Origin: Candidatus Bathyarchaeota archaeon
GTDB taxonomy: Archaea > Thermoproteota > Bathyarchaeia > TCS64
Direction: 5' to 3'
Length of the DNA stretch: 24,622 nt
NCBI GenBank assembly: GCA_014730055.1
Contig: WJIV01000053.1
Coordinates: forward strand, 1 to 24,622
The position numbers and the translations under genes were made by a program. Positions 14,789-22,005 of the stretch are shown piece after piece. Under the pieces are notes generated by a model, which saw only the letters and a list, made by a program, of their open reading frames with translations, had not been told where the DNA came from and did no database searches. Position 1 is the first letter of the stretch, and each line of letters opens with the position of its first letter.

Positions 14789-16003
14789 TTATATTTTCTC
14801 TTTCAGCAGACCACCGAGAATTTGAGTTCCCTCGACTATGTCCTCAATGCTCGGATGGCTATAGTTGAGTCGCATGTGGTTTACCGTGTTTGTTGTGTAG
14901 AAGTTGTTACCTGGTATGTAAGCTACTCCTCTCTGAATACACTCCATTAAGATCTCTGAAGTGTTAATGTGTTTAGGAAGGGTGACCCAGAGGAACAAAC
15001 CTCCCTCTGGCTCGTTCCACTCTGCCTCCTTAGGGAAAGAAGCGTCCATAGTTTCCAGCATTACGTCGCGTTTTTTCCTATAAACCTTGATCATCTTCGA
15101 AATCTGCTTCTCAACTACGCCGTTTTTAAATAGTTTTGCTGCGGCAAACTGGCTAATGAGTGTATTACTTATGCTTGTCGAGCTCTTTGCCTCAACCATT
15201 TTTGATATGAATTCGGGATGGGCTACGAGCCATCCGATCCTCATACCCGGAGAAACTATCTTGCTAAACGTGCTAGTGTACATGACCCTTCCTTCGTCAT
15301 CGTATGCTTTGATAGGTTTAGGCATTGGTCCTTCGAAGCTGATGTAACCATATGGATTGTCCTCAAGAATTAGGAAATCATGCTCCTTAGCTAAGCTTAT
15401 AATTTCCTCCCTTCTCTTCGGTGGCATAAGGCTGCTGGTTGGATTCTGGAAGCTGGGTATAATGTATAGTAACTTTACCTGCTTTCCCTCTGACTCAACT
15501 TCTTCTAATACCTGTCTGAGTGCGTCTGGCTTCATGCCATATTCATCCAATTCTGCTTCCCTTATGTCGGGTTTAGCTGTCTTGAAAGCGGATAGTGCGG
15601 ATAGATAGGTGGGTGAACCGACTATTATAACATCTCCCTCATCGAGGAATACTCGGGTAACTAAGTCTAATGCTTCCTGACTTCCGGTAGTAACAATGAT
15701 TTCTTTGTAAGGATCGGCTTCTATCCCATGTCCTTTCATGAAATTTGATAGCTCCTCTCTTAAATCTTGAAGACCAGAAGTACTTCCATACTGAAGCATG
15801 ATCCTCCAGTCATCTTCTGTGGCATTTTTAAAGACCTCTTTTACCTCCTTCCACGGGAAACTATCCTCGTCATACATTCCACCAGTGAGACCGATTATCT
15901 TCTTTCCTTGACGTTTTAACTCCTCGGCCGCGAGTACAACTGTGGTTAAAACTCCTGGTTCGAATGATGCCCCAAGTTCTGAATAGAATTTGTCAGTATT
16001 CAT
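14789..16003 (-). CDS. PLP-dependent class I aminotransferase (2-aminoadipate/aromatic, MocR/LysN-like)
   Basis: 404 residues, normal for the family. It moves amino groups between amino acids and 2-oxoacids, supplying substrates for the ferredoxin oxidoreductases on either side. Seen: Y-G-S-T-S-G-L-Q-D-L-R (72-82), T-G-S-Q-E-A-L-D (106-113), N187 in Q-N-P-T-S, D215 and Y218 in E-D-N-P-Y-G-Y, the Schiff-base lysine K248 in S-T-F-S-K, R255 in G-M-R-I-G-W and a substrate-carboxylate Arg in N-H-M-R-L-N-Y near the C-terminus. These match the LysN / 2-aminoadipate transaminase subgroup, which accepts 2-aminoadipate, aromatic or branched substrates. ATG start. Divergent from the fused oxidoreductase cluster. 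Confidence 0.93.
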   Translation of the reverse strand: MNTDKFYSELGASFEPGVLTTVVLAAEELKRQGKKIIGLTGGMYDEDSFPWKEVKEVFKNATEDDWRIMLQYGSTSGLQDLREELSNFMKGHGIEADPYKEIIVTTGSQEALDLVTRVFLDEGDVIIVGSPTYLSALSAFKTAKPDIREAELDEYGMKPDALRQVLEEVESEGKQVKLLYIIPSFQNPTSSLMPPKRREEIISLAKEHDFLILEDNPYGYISFEGPMPKPIKAYDDEGRVMYTSTFSKIVSPGMRIGWLVAHPEFISKMVEAKSSTSISNTLISQFAAAKLFKNGVVEKQISKMIKVYRKKRDVMLETMDASFPKEAEWNEPEGGLFLWVTLPKHINTSEILMECIQRGVAYIPGNNFYTTNTVNHMRLNYSHPSIEDIVEGTQILGGLLKEKI

Positions 16004-16087
16004 ATTATTACAATGATTATCGGAACGAACGTATATCTCTTAGGCTAAATACAATTTTTAATATTTTTTATTTATCTTGGTTCTAAA

Positions 16088-16137
16088 CTAATTAGGTGAA
16101 GAATTTTAGATCCCCAATCTGGAAATCTCTAATTAGG
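16088..16137. repeat. Direct pair of CTAATTAGG sites, 41 bases apart, in the divergent promoter region
   Basis: CTAATTAGG occurs at 16088-16096 and again at 16129-16137; the core CTAATTAG is itself an 8-base palindrome. The 41-base spacing is about four helical turns, so both would face the same side of the helix. They lie between the aminotransferase (minus) and the fused oxidoreductase cluster (plus). Candidate regulator sites; no protein is known. Confidence 0.4.
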
Positions 16138-16241
16138 GGCTTAATATATAGGCGTTTTCGATAATATTTACTATATTTATCATAATATAATAGGATCCGA
16201 ATAAGTTATTACTTACGATTTAAGAATTTATCAGAGTCGAG

Positions 16242-16472
16242 ATGGAACAGAAACTAAACGTTCCAGTCCTAATAGATAATCTGGCTATACGGGACAAGGC
16301 AGAAATTTTGAAAAATATCCGCAAGCTGCATTTTAAATTCGAGCCGAATCTAGAACCTCCTCAGTTTTTTGGGATCCTTAGCTCAGGTCTGTGTATGTCT
16401 TATTCTAGATTGAATCATACTAGCTGTATTTCATCTAGAAAATTCATGCTCAATATACTCGTAGGTATGTAA
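16242..16472 (+). CDS. Doubtful 76-residue ORF or long leader ahead of the first ferredoxin subunit
   Basis: This frame starts with ATG and its TAA overlaps the next ATG by one base (TAATG), the same join used twice downstream in this cluster. The first 44 codons read plausibly (M-E-Q-K-L-N-V-P-V-L-I-D-N-L-A), but the second half is rich in Ser, Cys and Asn and looks non-coding. The nearest TATA-like box (ATTTAAGA, 16218-16225) predicts transcription from about 16247, just after this ATG, which argues against it. The alternative is a leader of about 225 bases. The 468-base gap 16004-16471 otherwise holds only AT-rich promoter-like sequence and the paired CTAATTAGG sites. Confidence 0.25.
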   Translation: MEQKLNVPVLIDNLAIRDKAEILKNIRKLHFKFEPNLEPPQFFGILSSGLCMSYSRLNHTSCISSRKFMLNILVGM

Positions 16473-16747
16473 TGGAAATGACAGAAACAAAAGTGATAGG
16501 AATGGCCATAAACGACTGCACTAAGAAAGGAGGAAAATATGTCGAAAACTGGCGTGTTGAAAGACCGGTGATAGATATAGAGAATTGTGTAGCCTGTGGT
16601 TTATGCATATCATACTGCCCAGAAGCTGCAATAGAAAGAGGAGAGGACAACAAACCGATGATAGATTACCGTTTCTGCAAAGGTTGTGGTATCTGTGCGA
16701 ATGAATGCCCGAGACATGTTATTGTGATGAAGGAGGAGAATAATTAA
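16472..16747 (+). CDS. Pyruvate-type 2-oxoacid:ferredoxin oxidoreductase, delta (ferredoxin) subunit, copy 1
   Basis: 91 residues with eight cysteines in two clusters: C39, C42, C45, C49 and C69, C72, C75, C79. The N-terminal part G-G-K-Y-V-E-N-W-R-V-E-R-P-V-I-D is the PorD signature, distinct from the KorD protein at 13713-13943. It passes electrons from the catalytic polypeptide to ferredoxin. AGGT lies five bases before the ATG at 16472 (a second ATG follows at 16478). The stop overlaps the next start by one base (TAATG), so it is translationally coupled to the fused catalytic gene. Confidence 0.93.
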   Translation: MEMTETKVIGMAINDCTKKGGKYVENWRVERPVIDIENCVACGLCISYCPEAAIERGEDNKPMIDYRFCKGCGICANECPRHVIVMKEENN

Positions 16748-18846
16748 TGGGTAAAGAATTCGATGTCATGCCGGGAAACAAGGCAGTTGCATACGGGGTT
16801 AAGCTAGCTAGAACCGAGGTCGTACCAGCCTATCCCATCACGCCTCAGACCACTATAATAGAGTACATAGCGGATTTTGTTGCTAATGGAGAGCTTGACG
16901 CTGAGTACATTCACACCGATGGAGAGCACAGCTGTATGGGTGCCGCAATCGGGGCTTCACTTACCGGTGCAAGAACCTTTACGGCTACCTGCAGTGAAGG
17001 TCTAGCCTACATGCATGAGGTTGTCGCACAGGCAACAAATTACCGAACACCGATTGTTATGGCCATAGCGAATAGGACCCTTGGGTGGTATTGGGCTCTT
17101 GGTCCGGACTACAGTGATATACAGCCTGAACTTAACCTTGGCTGGATCATAAATTTCGCCGAGTCCAATCAGGAGTGCCTTGACATGGTCTTGCAGCTAT
17201 ATAAAATAGCAGAGGATAGGAGGGTCCTGCTGCCATCAATGATGAACTTGGACGGGTTCTATCTAAGCTATAGCCATGAAAGGGTGTATATACCAGAGCA
17301 AGAGCTTGTGGATGAGTGGCTTCCAAAATACGATGCTCCATATCCGATAGATCCCACAATTAGTGAGAAGTATCCTACTGGTCTGATACCGAGTGAGCTG
17401 CATACAACCTATAGAAAGTTGCACGAAGAGGTTCTCGAGAACACAAAAAATGTGATAGCTGAGATCGATGAAAGTTATGGTGAAACTTTTGGTCGTAGGT
17501 ACGGAGGTCTAATTGAGAAGTACCGGTGTGAGGACGCCGATAGCCTTATGGTCACAACGGGAAGCATGACGACTGCAACCCGTCGAGCTGTAGACAGGCT
17601 GAGGAATGAGGGTGAAAAAATCGGCCTCGTAAAAATTCGATTTATGAGACCTTTTCCCACAGGAGAGTTAAGAGAAATAGCCCCCAATGTCAAAGCTATC
17701 GGGGTAGTGGATCGGATGATTCAACATGGTACTGGGGGCGGGATGATATTCAATGATATCAGAGCGGCACTCTGTAATACTCCGGAGAAAGGCCCAGTTG
17801 TAAATTTCATTACTGGTCTCGGAGGAGAAGATATCCCAATCGATGATTTATACTCCATGGGTAAGAAGGTCGTCAGGGTGGCAAGAACGGGTGCGTTTGA
17901 TAAAGAAGTTCAATTCGTAGAGCACACGGCTAAACCGCCCGAGGAACCTGTTATACTGGAGGAGCAGACGGTCTATCCTGGTAGCGCAGGATGCGCTGGA
18001 TGTGGGAGCAGTATTATCATACGAAATGTAATGGATGTCTTGGGAGAGAACACGATCGTGGTTAACCCTCCCAGTTGCAGTGTGATTAACTATCCCTCGG
18101 TTTCCAAAAATCCTTGGATCTTGGCTAATTTCGCTGCTGGAGGCGCCTATGCATCTGGCATATATCGAGCACTTAAGAGAAAAGGGAAAGCAGACCAGGT
18201 TTACGTTACAGGTTATGCGGGGGACGGTGGGACTGTAGATATAGGATTACAGAGCCTCAGTGGAGCTGCCGAAAGAGGAGAGTCTATCATATGGATCTGT
18301 TACGATAATGAGGCTTACATGAACACCGGGATACAGAGAAGCGGGAGCACGCCCCTATATAGTAGTACAACCAGCACCCCTGTAGGGTCAGAGTGGTCAG
18401 GGAAACCAACGCGCAGGAAAAATATGGCGATGATAATGGCAGCCCACAGGATCCCTTACATAGCTACAGCGTCCTTGGCATACATCCCGGATCTAAAAAG
18501 AAAAATAAAAAAAGCGGCTGAAGTAACCCGGAGGGGTGAGGGGATGGCATTTGTTCACGTACATCAGCCATGTTGTACTGGCTGGTATTTCCCACCTGAA
18601 AAGACGGTTGAAGTGGGGAGGTTAGCGGTGCAGACAGGGGCATGGCCTGTAATGGAAATAGATCAGGGGGAGCTTAGGTTAAACATAAAGCCAAAGGAAC
18701 TCAAGCCGCTCAAAGAATATCTGGAACCTCAGAGGAGATTCAAGCACCTAACAGAGGGACAAATCGACAGATATGAAGCAATAATCAGACAGGACTGGGA
18801 GGGTCTGTTATCTCTTGAGGCGCTTGGTAAGCTCCCCTGGTTCTAA
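16747..18846 (+). CDS. Fused alpha-beta subunit of a pyruvate-type 2-oxoacid:ferredoxin oxidoreductase, copy 1
   Basis: 699 residues in one open frame. Residues 1-395 equal a PorA alpha subunit: Y-P-I-T-P-Q-T-T (29-36), C-S-E-G-L-A-Y-M-H-E (82-91), N-R-T-L-G-W (109-114), D-Y-S-D (121-124), E-S-N-Q-E (139-143) and R-P-F-P (301-304). After a linker of about 15 residues, 410-699 equal a PorB beta subunit: cluster cysteines C416-x2-C419-x24-C444 and C609 or C610, and the TPP motif G492-D493-G494-G495 followed by N521 and N526. Together they hold the whole TPP site and one [4Fe-4S] cluster. It needs the delta subunit just upstream and the gamma subunit downstream. In most archaea alpha and beta are separate genes. 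The G-W-Y-W replacement near 113-116 departs from the usual pyruvate-enzyme segment, so the substrate may not be pyruvate. Confidence 0.92.
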   Translation: MGKEFDVMPGNKAVAYGVKLARTEVVPAYPITPQTTIIEYIADFVANGELDAEYIHTDGEHSCMGAAIGASLTGARTFTATCSEGLAYMHEVVAQATNYRTPIVMAIANRTLGWYWALGPDYSDIQPELNLGWIINFAESNQECLDMVLQLYKIAEDRRVLLPSMMNLDGFYLSYSHERVYIPEQELVDEWLPKYDAPYPIDPTISEKYPTGLIPSELHTTYRKLHEEVLENTKNVIAEIDESYGETFGRRYGGLIEKYRCEDADSLMVTTGSMTTATRRAVDRLRNEGEKIGLVKIRFMRPFPTGELREIAPNVKAIGVVDRMIQHGTGGGMIFNDIRAALCNTPEKGPVVNFITGLGGEDIPIDDLYSMGKKVVRVARTGAFDKEVQFVEHTAKPPEEPVILEEQTVYPGSAGCAGCGSSIIIRNVMDVLGENTIVVNPPSCSVINYPSVSKNPWILANFAAGGAYASGIYRALKRKGKADQVYVTGYAGDGGTVDIGLQSLSGAAERGESIIWICYDNEAYMNTGIQRSGSTPLYSSTTSTPVGSEWSGKPTRRKNMAMIMAAHRIPYIATASLAYIPDLKRKIKKAAEVTRRGEGMAFVHVHQPCCTGWYFPPEKTVEVGRLAVQTGAWPVMEIDQGELRLNIKPKELKPLKEYLEPQRRFKHLTEGQIDRYEAIIRQDWEGLLSLEALGKLPWF

Positions 18847-18861
18847 AATCTATATATTCTA

Positions 18862-18869
18862 TTTATAAA
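18862..18869 (+). promoter_or_regulatory. TATA box of a possible internal promoter for the gamma-delta2-alpha-beta2 genes
   Basis: TTTATAAA lies just after the first fused gene. The 145-base gap to the gamma gene is much larger than the other joins in the cluster, so a separate promoter with +1 near 18892 and a leader of about 100 bases is likely. The leader carries a perfect inverted repeat at 18900-18915. Confidence 0.5.
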
Positions 18870-18991
18870 AACGCACTTCTTTTCGAAGGTGTTATTACTG
18901 GAATAAAATTATTCCTATAGAATCGATATGAAGAGGGTAAAACTCACCCCTGCCCCTTTCACACGACATCGCGTTATTGAGGATTATAGAA

Positions 18992-19552
18992 ATGGTAGAT
19001 GAGATTAGACTGCATGGAATGGGCGGACAAGGAGTAGTTGCATGCGGCGAGCTTATAGCTATCGCTGCGAGCTACGAGGACAAGTTTTGTCGCGCGTTTC
19101 CAATGTATGGAAGTGCCCGAAGGGGAGCTCCTGTTCTCGCTTTCGCGCAAATAGGTTCTGAGGATGAAGCCACTAGGTCAATGATATATCATCCTGAATA
19201 CTTGCTAGTACTGGATCCGCCTATGCCGGAGACTATGGATATAACAAATGGTCTCAAAGAGGACGGAGTTATTGTTTATAACACGAAGAAAACCTTGGAT
19301 GAGGCATATGAGATATTCAACAAGCCCTTAAGGAGTCTTGGTATAGTGGACGCGACTGGGATAGCAGTCGATATAATAAACAGGCCCATACCCAACACTA
19401 CAATGTTGGGAGCTTTTGTTAAGACAACCGGGCTGCTAGAGATGGGGAGCGTATTCAAGGCCATTGATAAGCGATTCCCCCCCAGACTCGCCGACCCGAA
19501 CAAAAAGGCCGCCCAGGAGGGTTTCGAAAACGCCCAGGTGAAGGAATTCTAG
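18992..19552 (+). CDS. Pyruvate-type 2-oxoacid:ferredoxin oxidoreductase, gamma subunit (single copy)
   Basis: 186 residues from ATG 18992, which has GAGG about nine bases upstream; the TTG at 18977 adds five unlikely residues and would overlap that site. Seen: G-M-G-G-Q-G (9-14) then V-V-A-C-G-E, the P-M-Y-G-S-A-R-R-G-A-P segment (about 38-48) typical of PorC, and N-T-T-M-L-G-A in the C-terminal half. The gamma subunit completes the catalytic complex and is linked to CoA binding. It is the only gamma gene for two fused alpha-beta genes. Its TAG overlaps the Shine-Dalgarno of the next gene. Confidence 0.93.
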   Translation: MVDEIRLHGMGGQGVVACGELIAIAASYEDKFCRAFPMYGSARRGAPVLAFAQIGSEDEATRSMIYHPEYLLVLDPPMPETMDITNGLKEDGVIVYNTKKTLDEAYEIFNKPLRSLGIVDATGIAVDIINRPIPNTTMLGAFVKTTGLLEMGSVFKAIDKRFPPRLADPNKKAAQEGFENAQVKEF

Positions 19553-19557
19553 GAGGT
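19551..19557 (+). promoter_or_regulatory. Strong Shine-Dalgarno overlapping the gamma-subunit stop
   Basis: AGGAGGT is a seven-base match to the anti-Shine-Dalgarno and lies six bases before the ATG at 19564, while its first two bases belong to the gamma-subunit TAG. It is the strongest ribosome site seen in the window and should couple the second ferredoxin subunit to the gamma subunit. Confidence 0.7.
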
Positions 19558-19563
19558 ATTTGA

Positions 19564-19842
19564 ATGACTCAGAATAAAGAATCGATTAAAGGGCTTGCGT
19601 TAAACGATATCGAAGCAAAGGGAGGAAAATACGTGGGAAATTGGCGTGTTTACAGGCCTGTTATTGCATACGATAAGTGCGTAGCCTGTGGGTTGTGTGA
19701 GACTTACTGCCCAGAAGCAGCCATAAGCCGTAGAGAGGATCGAAAGCCTCAGATAGATTACCGTTTTTGTAAGGGATGCGGTATCTGCGCCAATGAGTGT
19801 CCTCAGAAGGCAGTTAGTATGGAGAAGGAGGAGGAAGAGTAA
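19564..19842 (+). CDS. Pyruvate-type 2-oxoacid:ferredoxin oxidoreductase, delta (ferredoxin) subunit, copy 2
   Basis: 92 residues, clearly paralogous to the copy at 16472: the same G-G-K-Y-V-x-N-W-R-V start, two C-x2-C-x2-C-x3-C-P motifs, and the nearly identical I-D-Y-R-F-C-K-G-C-G-I-C-A-N-E-C-P. The acidic tail (K-E-E-E-E) differs. Its TAA overlaps the ATG of the second fused gene by one base (TAATG), exactly as in the first module. Confidence 0.94.
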   Translation: MTQNKESIKGLALNDIEAKGGKYVGNWRVYRPVIAYDKCVACGLCETYCPEAAISRREDRKPQIDYRFCKGCGICANECPQKAVSMEKEEEE

Positions 19843-21950
19843 TGCCCCAGGACTTTGATGTGATGCCCGGGAACAAGGCTGTAGCTCACGGTGTGCGCTT
19901 AGCAAAGGTTGAGGTCGTCCCTGCGTTTCCAATTACGCCCCAGACTACGATTATTGAGTATATCAGCGAGTTTGTAGCGAACGGAGAGCTAGATGCTGAG
20001 TATATCCATAGCGAAGGTGAACATAGCTGCATGGCAATGGCTGTCGGTGCATCCCTTGCCGGTGCAAGAACCTTTACGGCTACCTGCAGTGAAGGTCTAG
20101 CCTACATGCACGAGGTTGTCGCACAGGCAACAAATTATAGGACCCCCATTGTAATGGCAGTGGCGAATAGGACCCTTGGCTGGTATTGGAGCCTCGGACC
20201 TGACTACAGTGATATTATGCCGGAGATGAACCTAGGCTGGTTGGTGAATTTTGTGGAGAGCAACCAGGAATGCCTCGATCAAATATTAATGAATTATAAG
20301 ATAGCTGAAAACTATAGAGTGTTACTTCCTACCATGATGAGCTTGGATGGATTCTATTTAAGCTACAGCCAGGAAAGGGTCTATCTTCCAGATCAGGATT
20401 CCGTAGATGATTGGCTCCCTTCATATAAAGCACCATACCCCGTTGACCCCACTGAGAGCAAGGCGTGGCCAAGTGCGAGTATTCCTCCTGCATTACACAC
20501 CACCTATAGGAAACTCCATGAGGAAATAATGGAGGACACAAAGAAAGTTATCACAGAGGTAGACAAGAGCTATGGTGAGACCTTTGGTCGTAGCTACGGG
20601 GGCCTGGTTGAGAAGTACAGGTGTGACGACGCTGACACGCTCATGGTGACCATGGGTAGCATGACAACCGCAGCTAGGAGAGCAGTAGATAGGCTGAGGG
20701 ATGAAGGAGATAATATTGGGCTTCTAAAATTACGTTTTATGCGGCCTTTCCCGAGTGAAGAAGTTCTCGAACTAGCAGAGCAGGTCAACGCTATAGGTGT
20801 GGTGGATAGGGCAGTACTACACGGCACTGGAGGAGGAATGGCATTCCAGGACTTAAAGTCAGCCCTATACAACACTGATGTCAGGGTGCCGGTGAAGAAC
20901 TTCGTCACAGGCCTAGGCGGAGAGGACATCCCAATAGATGATCTTTACATGATGGGAAAAAAGGTCCTCAAAGTCTCTAGAGATGGAAAATTAGACAAGG
21001 AGGTTGAGTTCATAGAGCACGAGTTCCCAGGAGCATCCCCGCCTGTGGATTACGAGTTCACGGATGAGACCTGTATGCACCCTGGAAGCGATGGCTGCGC
21101 GGGATGCGGAGCAAGCATAATCGTAAGGACCCTTGTTAACACACTGGGAGAGAAAACGGTCGTAATAAATCCACCAAACTGCAGCGGGGTAAACTATGGT
21201 GGAGTGGTAAAAGTTCCCTGGGTACTGGCAAATTTCGCCGCGGGGCCAGCATACGAGACAGGTGTCTACAGGGCTTTACGTAAGAAAGGGAAAGCAGACA
21301 AAGTCTACATAACCAGCTATGCTGGAGATGGAGGTACGGTAGATATTGGTCTACAGAGCCTAAGTGGTGCGGCTGAACGAGGCGAGTCCATTATTTGGCT
21401 TTGCTACGATAACGAGGCTTACATGAACACCGGGATACAGAGGAGTGGCAGCACGCCACTCTTCAGTGCTACATCAACGACCCCGGTGGGAACAGAATGG
21501 AAAGGAAAGCCCCAGCGCCGCAAGAACATGTTAATGATTATGGCGGCCCATAGGATACCATACATAGCAACAGCGTCCCTCGGATACATACCCGATCTCA
21601 AGCGAAAGATCAAGAAAGCAGCCGAGGTTACCCGTAACGGTGAAGGACTAGCGTACATACACGTGCATCAGCCCTGTACAACGGGCTGGTACTTCGATGC
21701 TTCCAAGACAGTTGAGATAGCTAAACTTGCTGTTCAGTCAGGAGCATTCCCAATAGTGGAGATAGATCACGGCGAGTTCAAGATCAATATAAAGCCCAGA
21801 GAACTAAAACCTATTAACGAGTATCTGGAACCTCAGAGAAGATTCAGGCATGTAACGGAGGAGCAGATGGAGGTCCTCCAGAAGCACATCAGGGAAGATT
21901 GGGAATCGCTGCTGTGGATTGAGAAAGAGAAAAGACTCCCCTGGTTTTAA
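19842..21950 (+). CDS. Fused alpha-beta subunit of a pyruvate-type 2-oxoacid:ferredoxin oxidoreductase, copy 2
   Basis: 702 residues, co-linear with the copy at 16747 and highly similar throughout. Alpha part 1-395 (Y/F-P-I-T-P-Q-T-T at 29-36, C-S-E-G-L-A-Y at 82-88, R-P-F-P at 301-304); the linker is a little longer and differs (P-G-A-S-P-P-V-D-Y-E-F-T); beta part from about 412. Cluster cysteines C419-x2-C422-x24-C447 and one in H-Q-P-C-T-T-G-W are conserved, as is the A-G-D-G-G-T-V-D-I-G TPP motif. Both copies therefore look catalytically intact. Differences cluster in 200-215 and in the linker. A 79-base stretch is almost identical to copy 1. T-rich sequence follows the stop before the DUF917 gene. 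Confidence 0.92.
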   Translation: MPQDFDVMPGNKAVAHGVRLAKVEVVPAFPITPQTTIIEYISEFVANGELDAEYIHSEGEHSCMAMAVGASLAGARTFTATCSEGLAYMHEVVAQATNYRTPIVMAVANRTLGWYWSLGPDYSDIMPEMNLGWLVNFVESNQECLDQILMNYKIAENYRVLLPTMMSLDGFYLSYSQERVYLPDQDSVDDWLPSYKAPYPVDPTESKAWPSASIPPALHTTYRKLHEEIMEDTKKVITEVDKSYGETFGRSYGGLVEKYRCDDADTLMVTMGSMTTAARRAVDRLRDEGDNIGLLKLRFMRPFPSEEVLELAEQVNAIGVVDRAVLHGTGGGMAFQDLKSALYNTDVRVPVKNFVTGLGGEDIPIDDLYMMGKKVLKVSRDGKLDKEVEFIEHEFPGASPPVDYEFTDETCMHPGSDGCAGCGASIIVRTLVNTLGEKTVVINPPNCSGVNYGGVVKVPWVLANFAAGPAYETGVYRALRKKGKADKVYITSYAGDGGTVDIGLQSLSGAAERGESIIWLCYDNEAYMNTGIQRSGSTPLFSATSTTPVGTEWKGKPQRRKNMLMIMAAHRIPYIATASLGYIPDLKRKIKKAAEVTRNGEGLAYIHVHQPCTTGWYFDASKTVEIAKLAVQSGAFPIVEIDHGEFKINIKPRELKPINEYLEPQRRFRHVTEEQMEVLQKHIREDWESLLWIEKEKRLPWF

Positions 21951-22005
21951 CCAACTTTTTTTAATCGTTATAATCTCCAAATGTATTCTATTCTATGATG
22001 GATAC

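Noticed and set aside
20329..20929. Minus-strand ORFs within the second fused gene
   Set aside because: Shadows of a strongly coding plus-strand gene; similar frames occur inside the first copy.
21919..22005. N-terminal extension of the DUF917 frame
   Set aside because: It overlaps the end of the second fused gene and adds non-family residues; ATG 22006 matches the family N-terminus.
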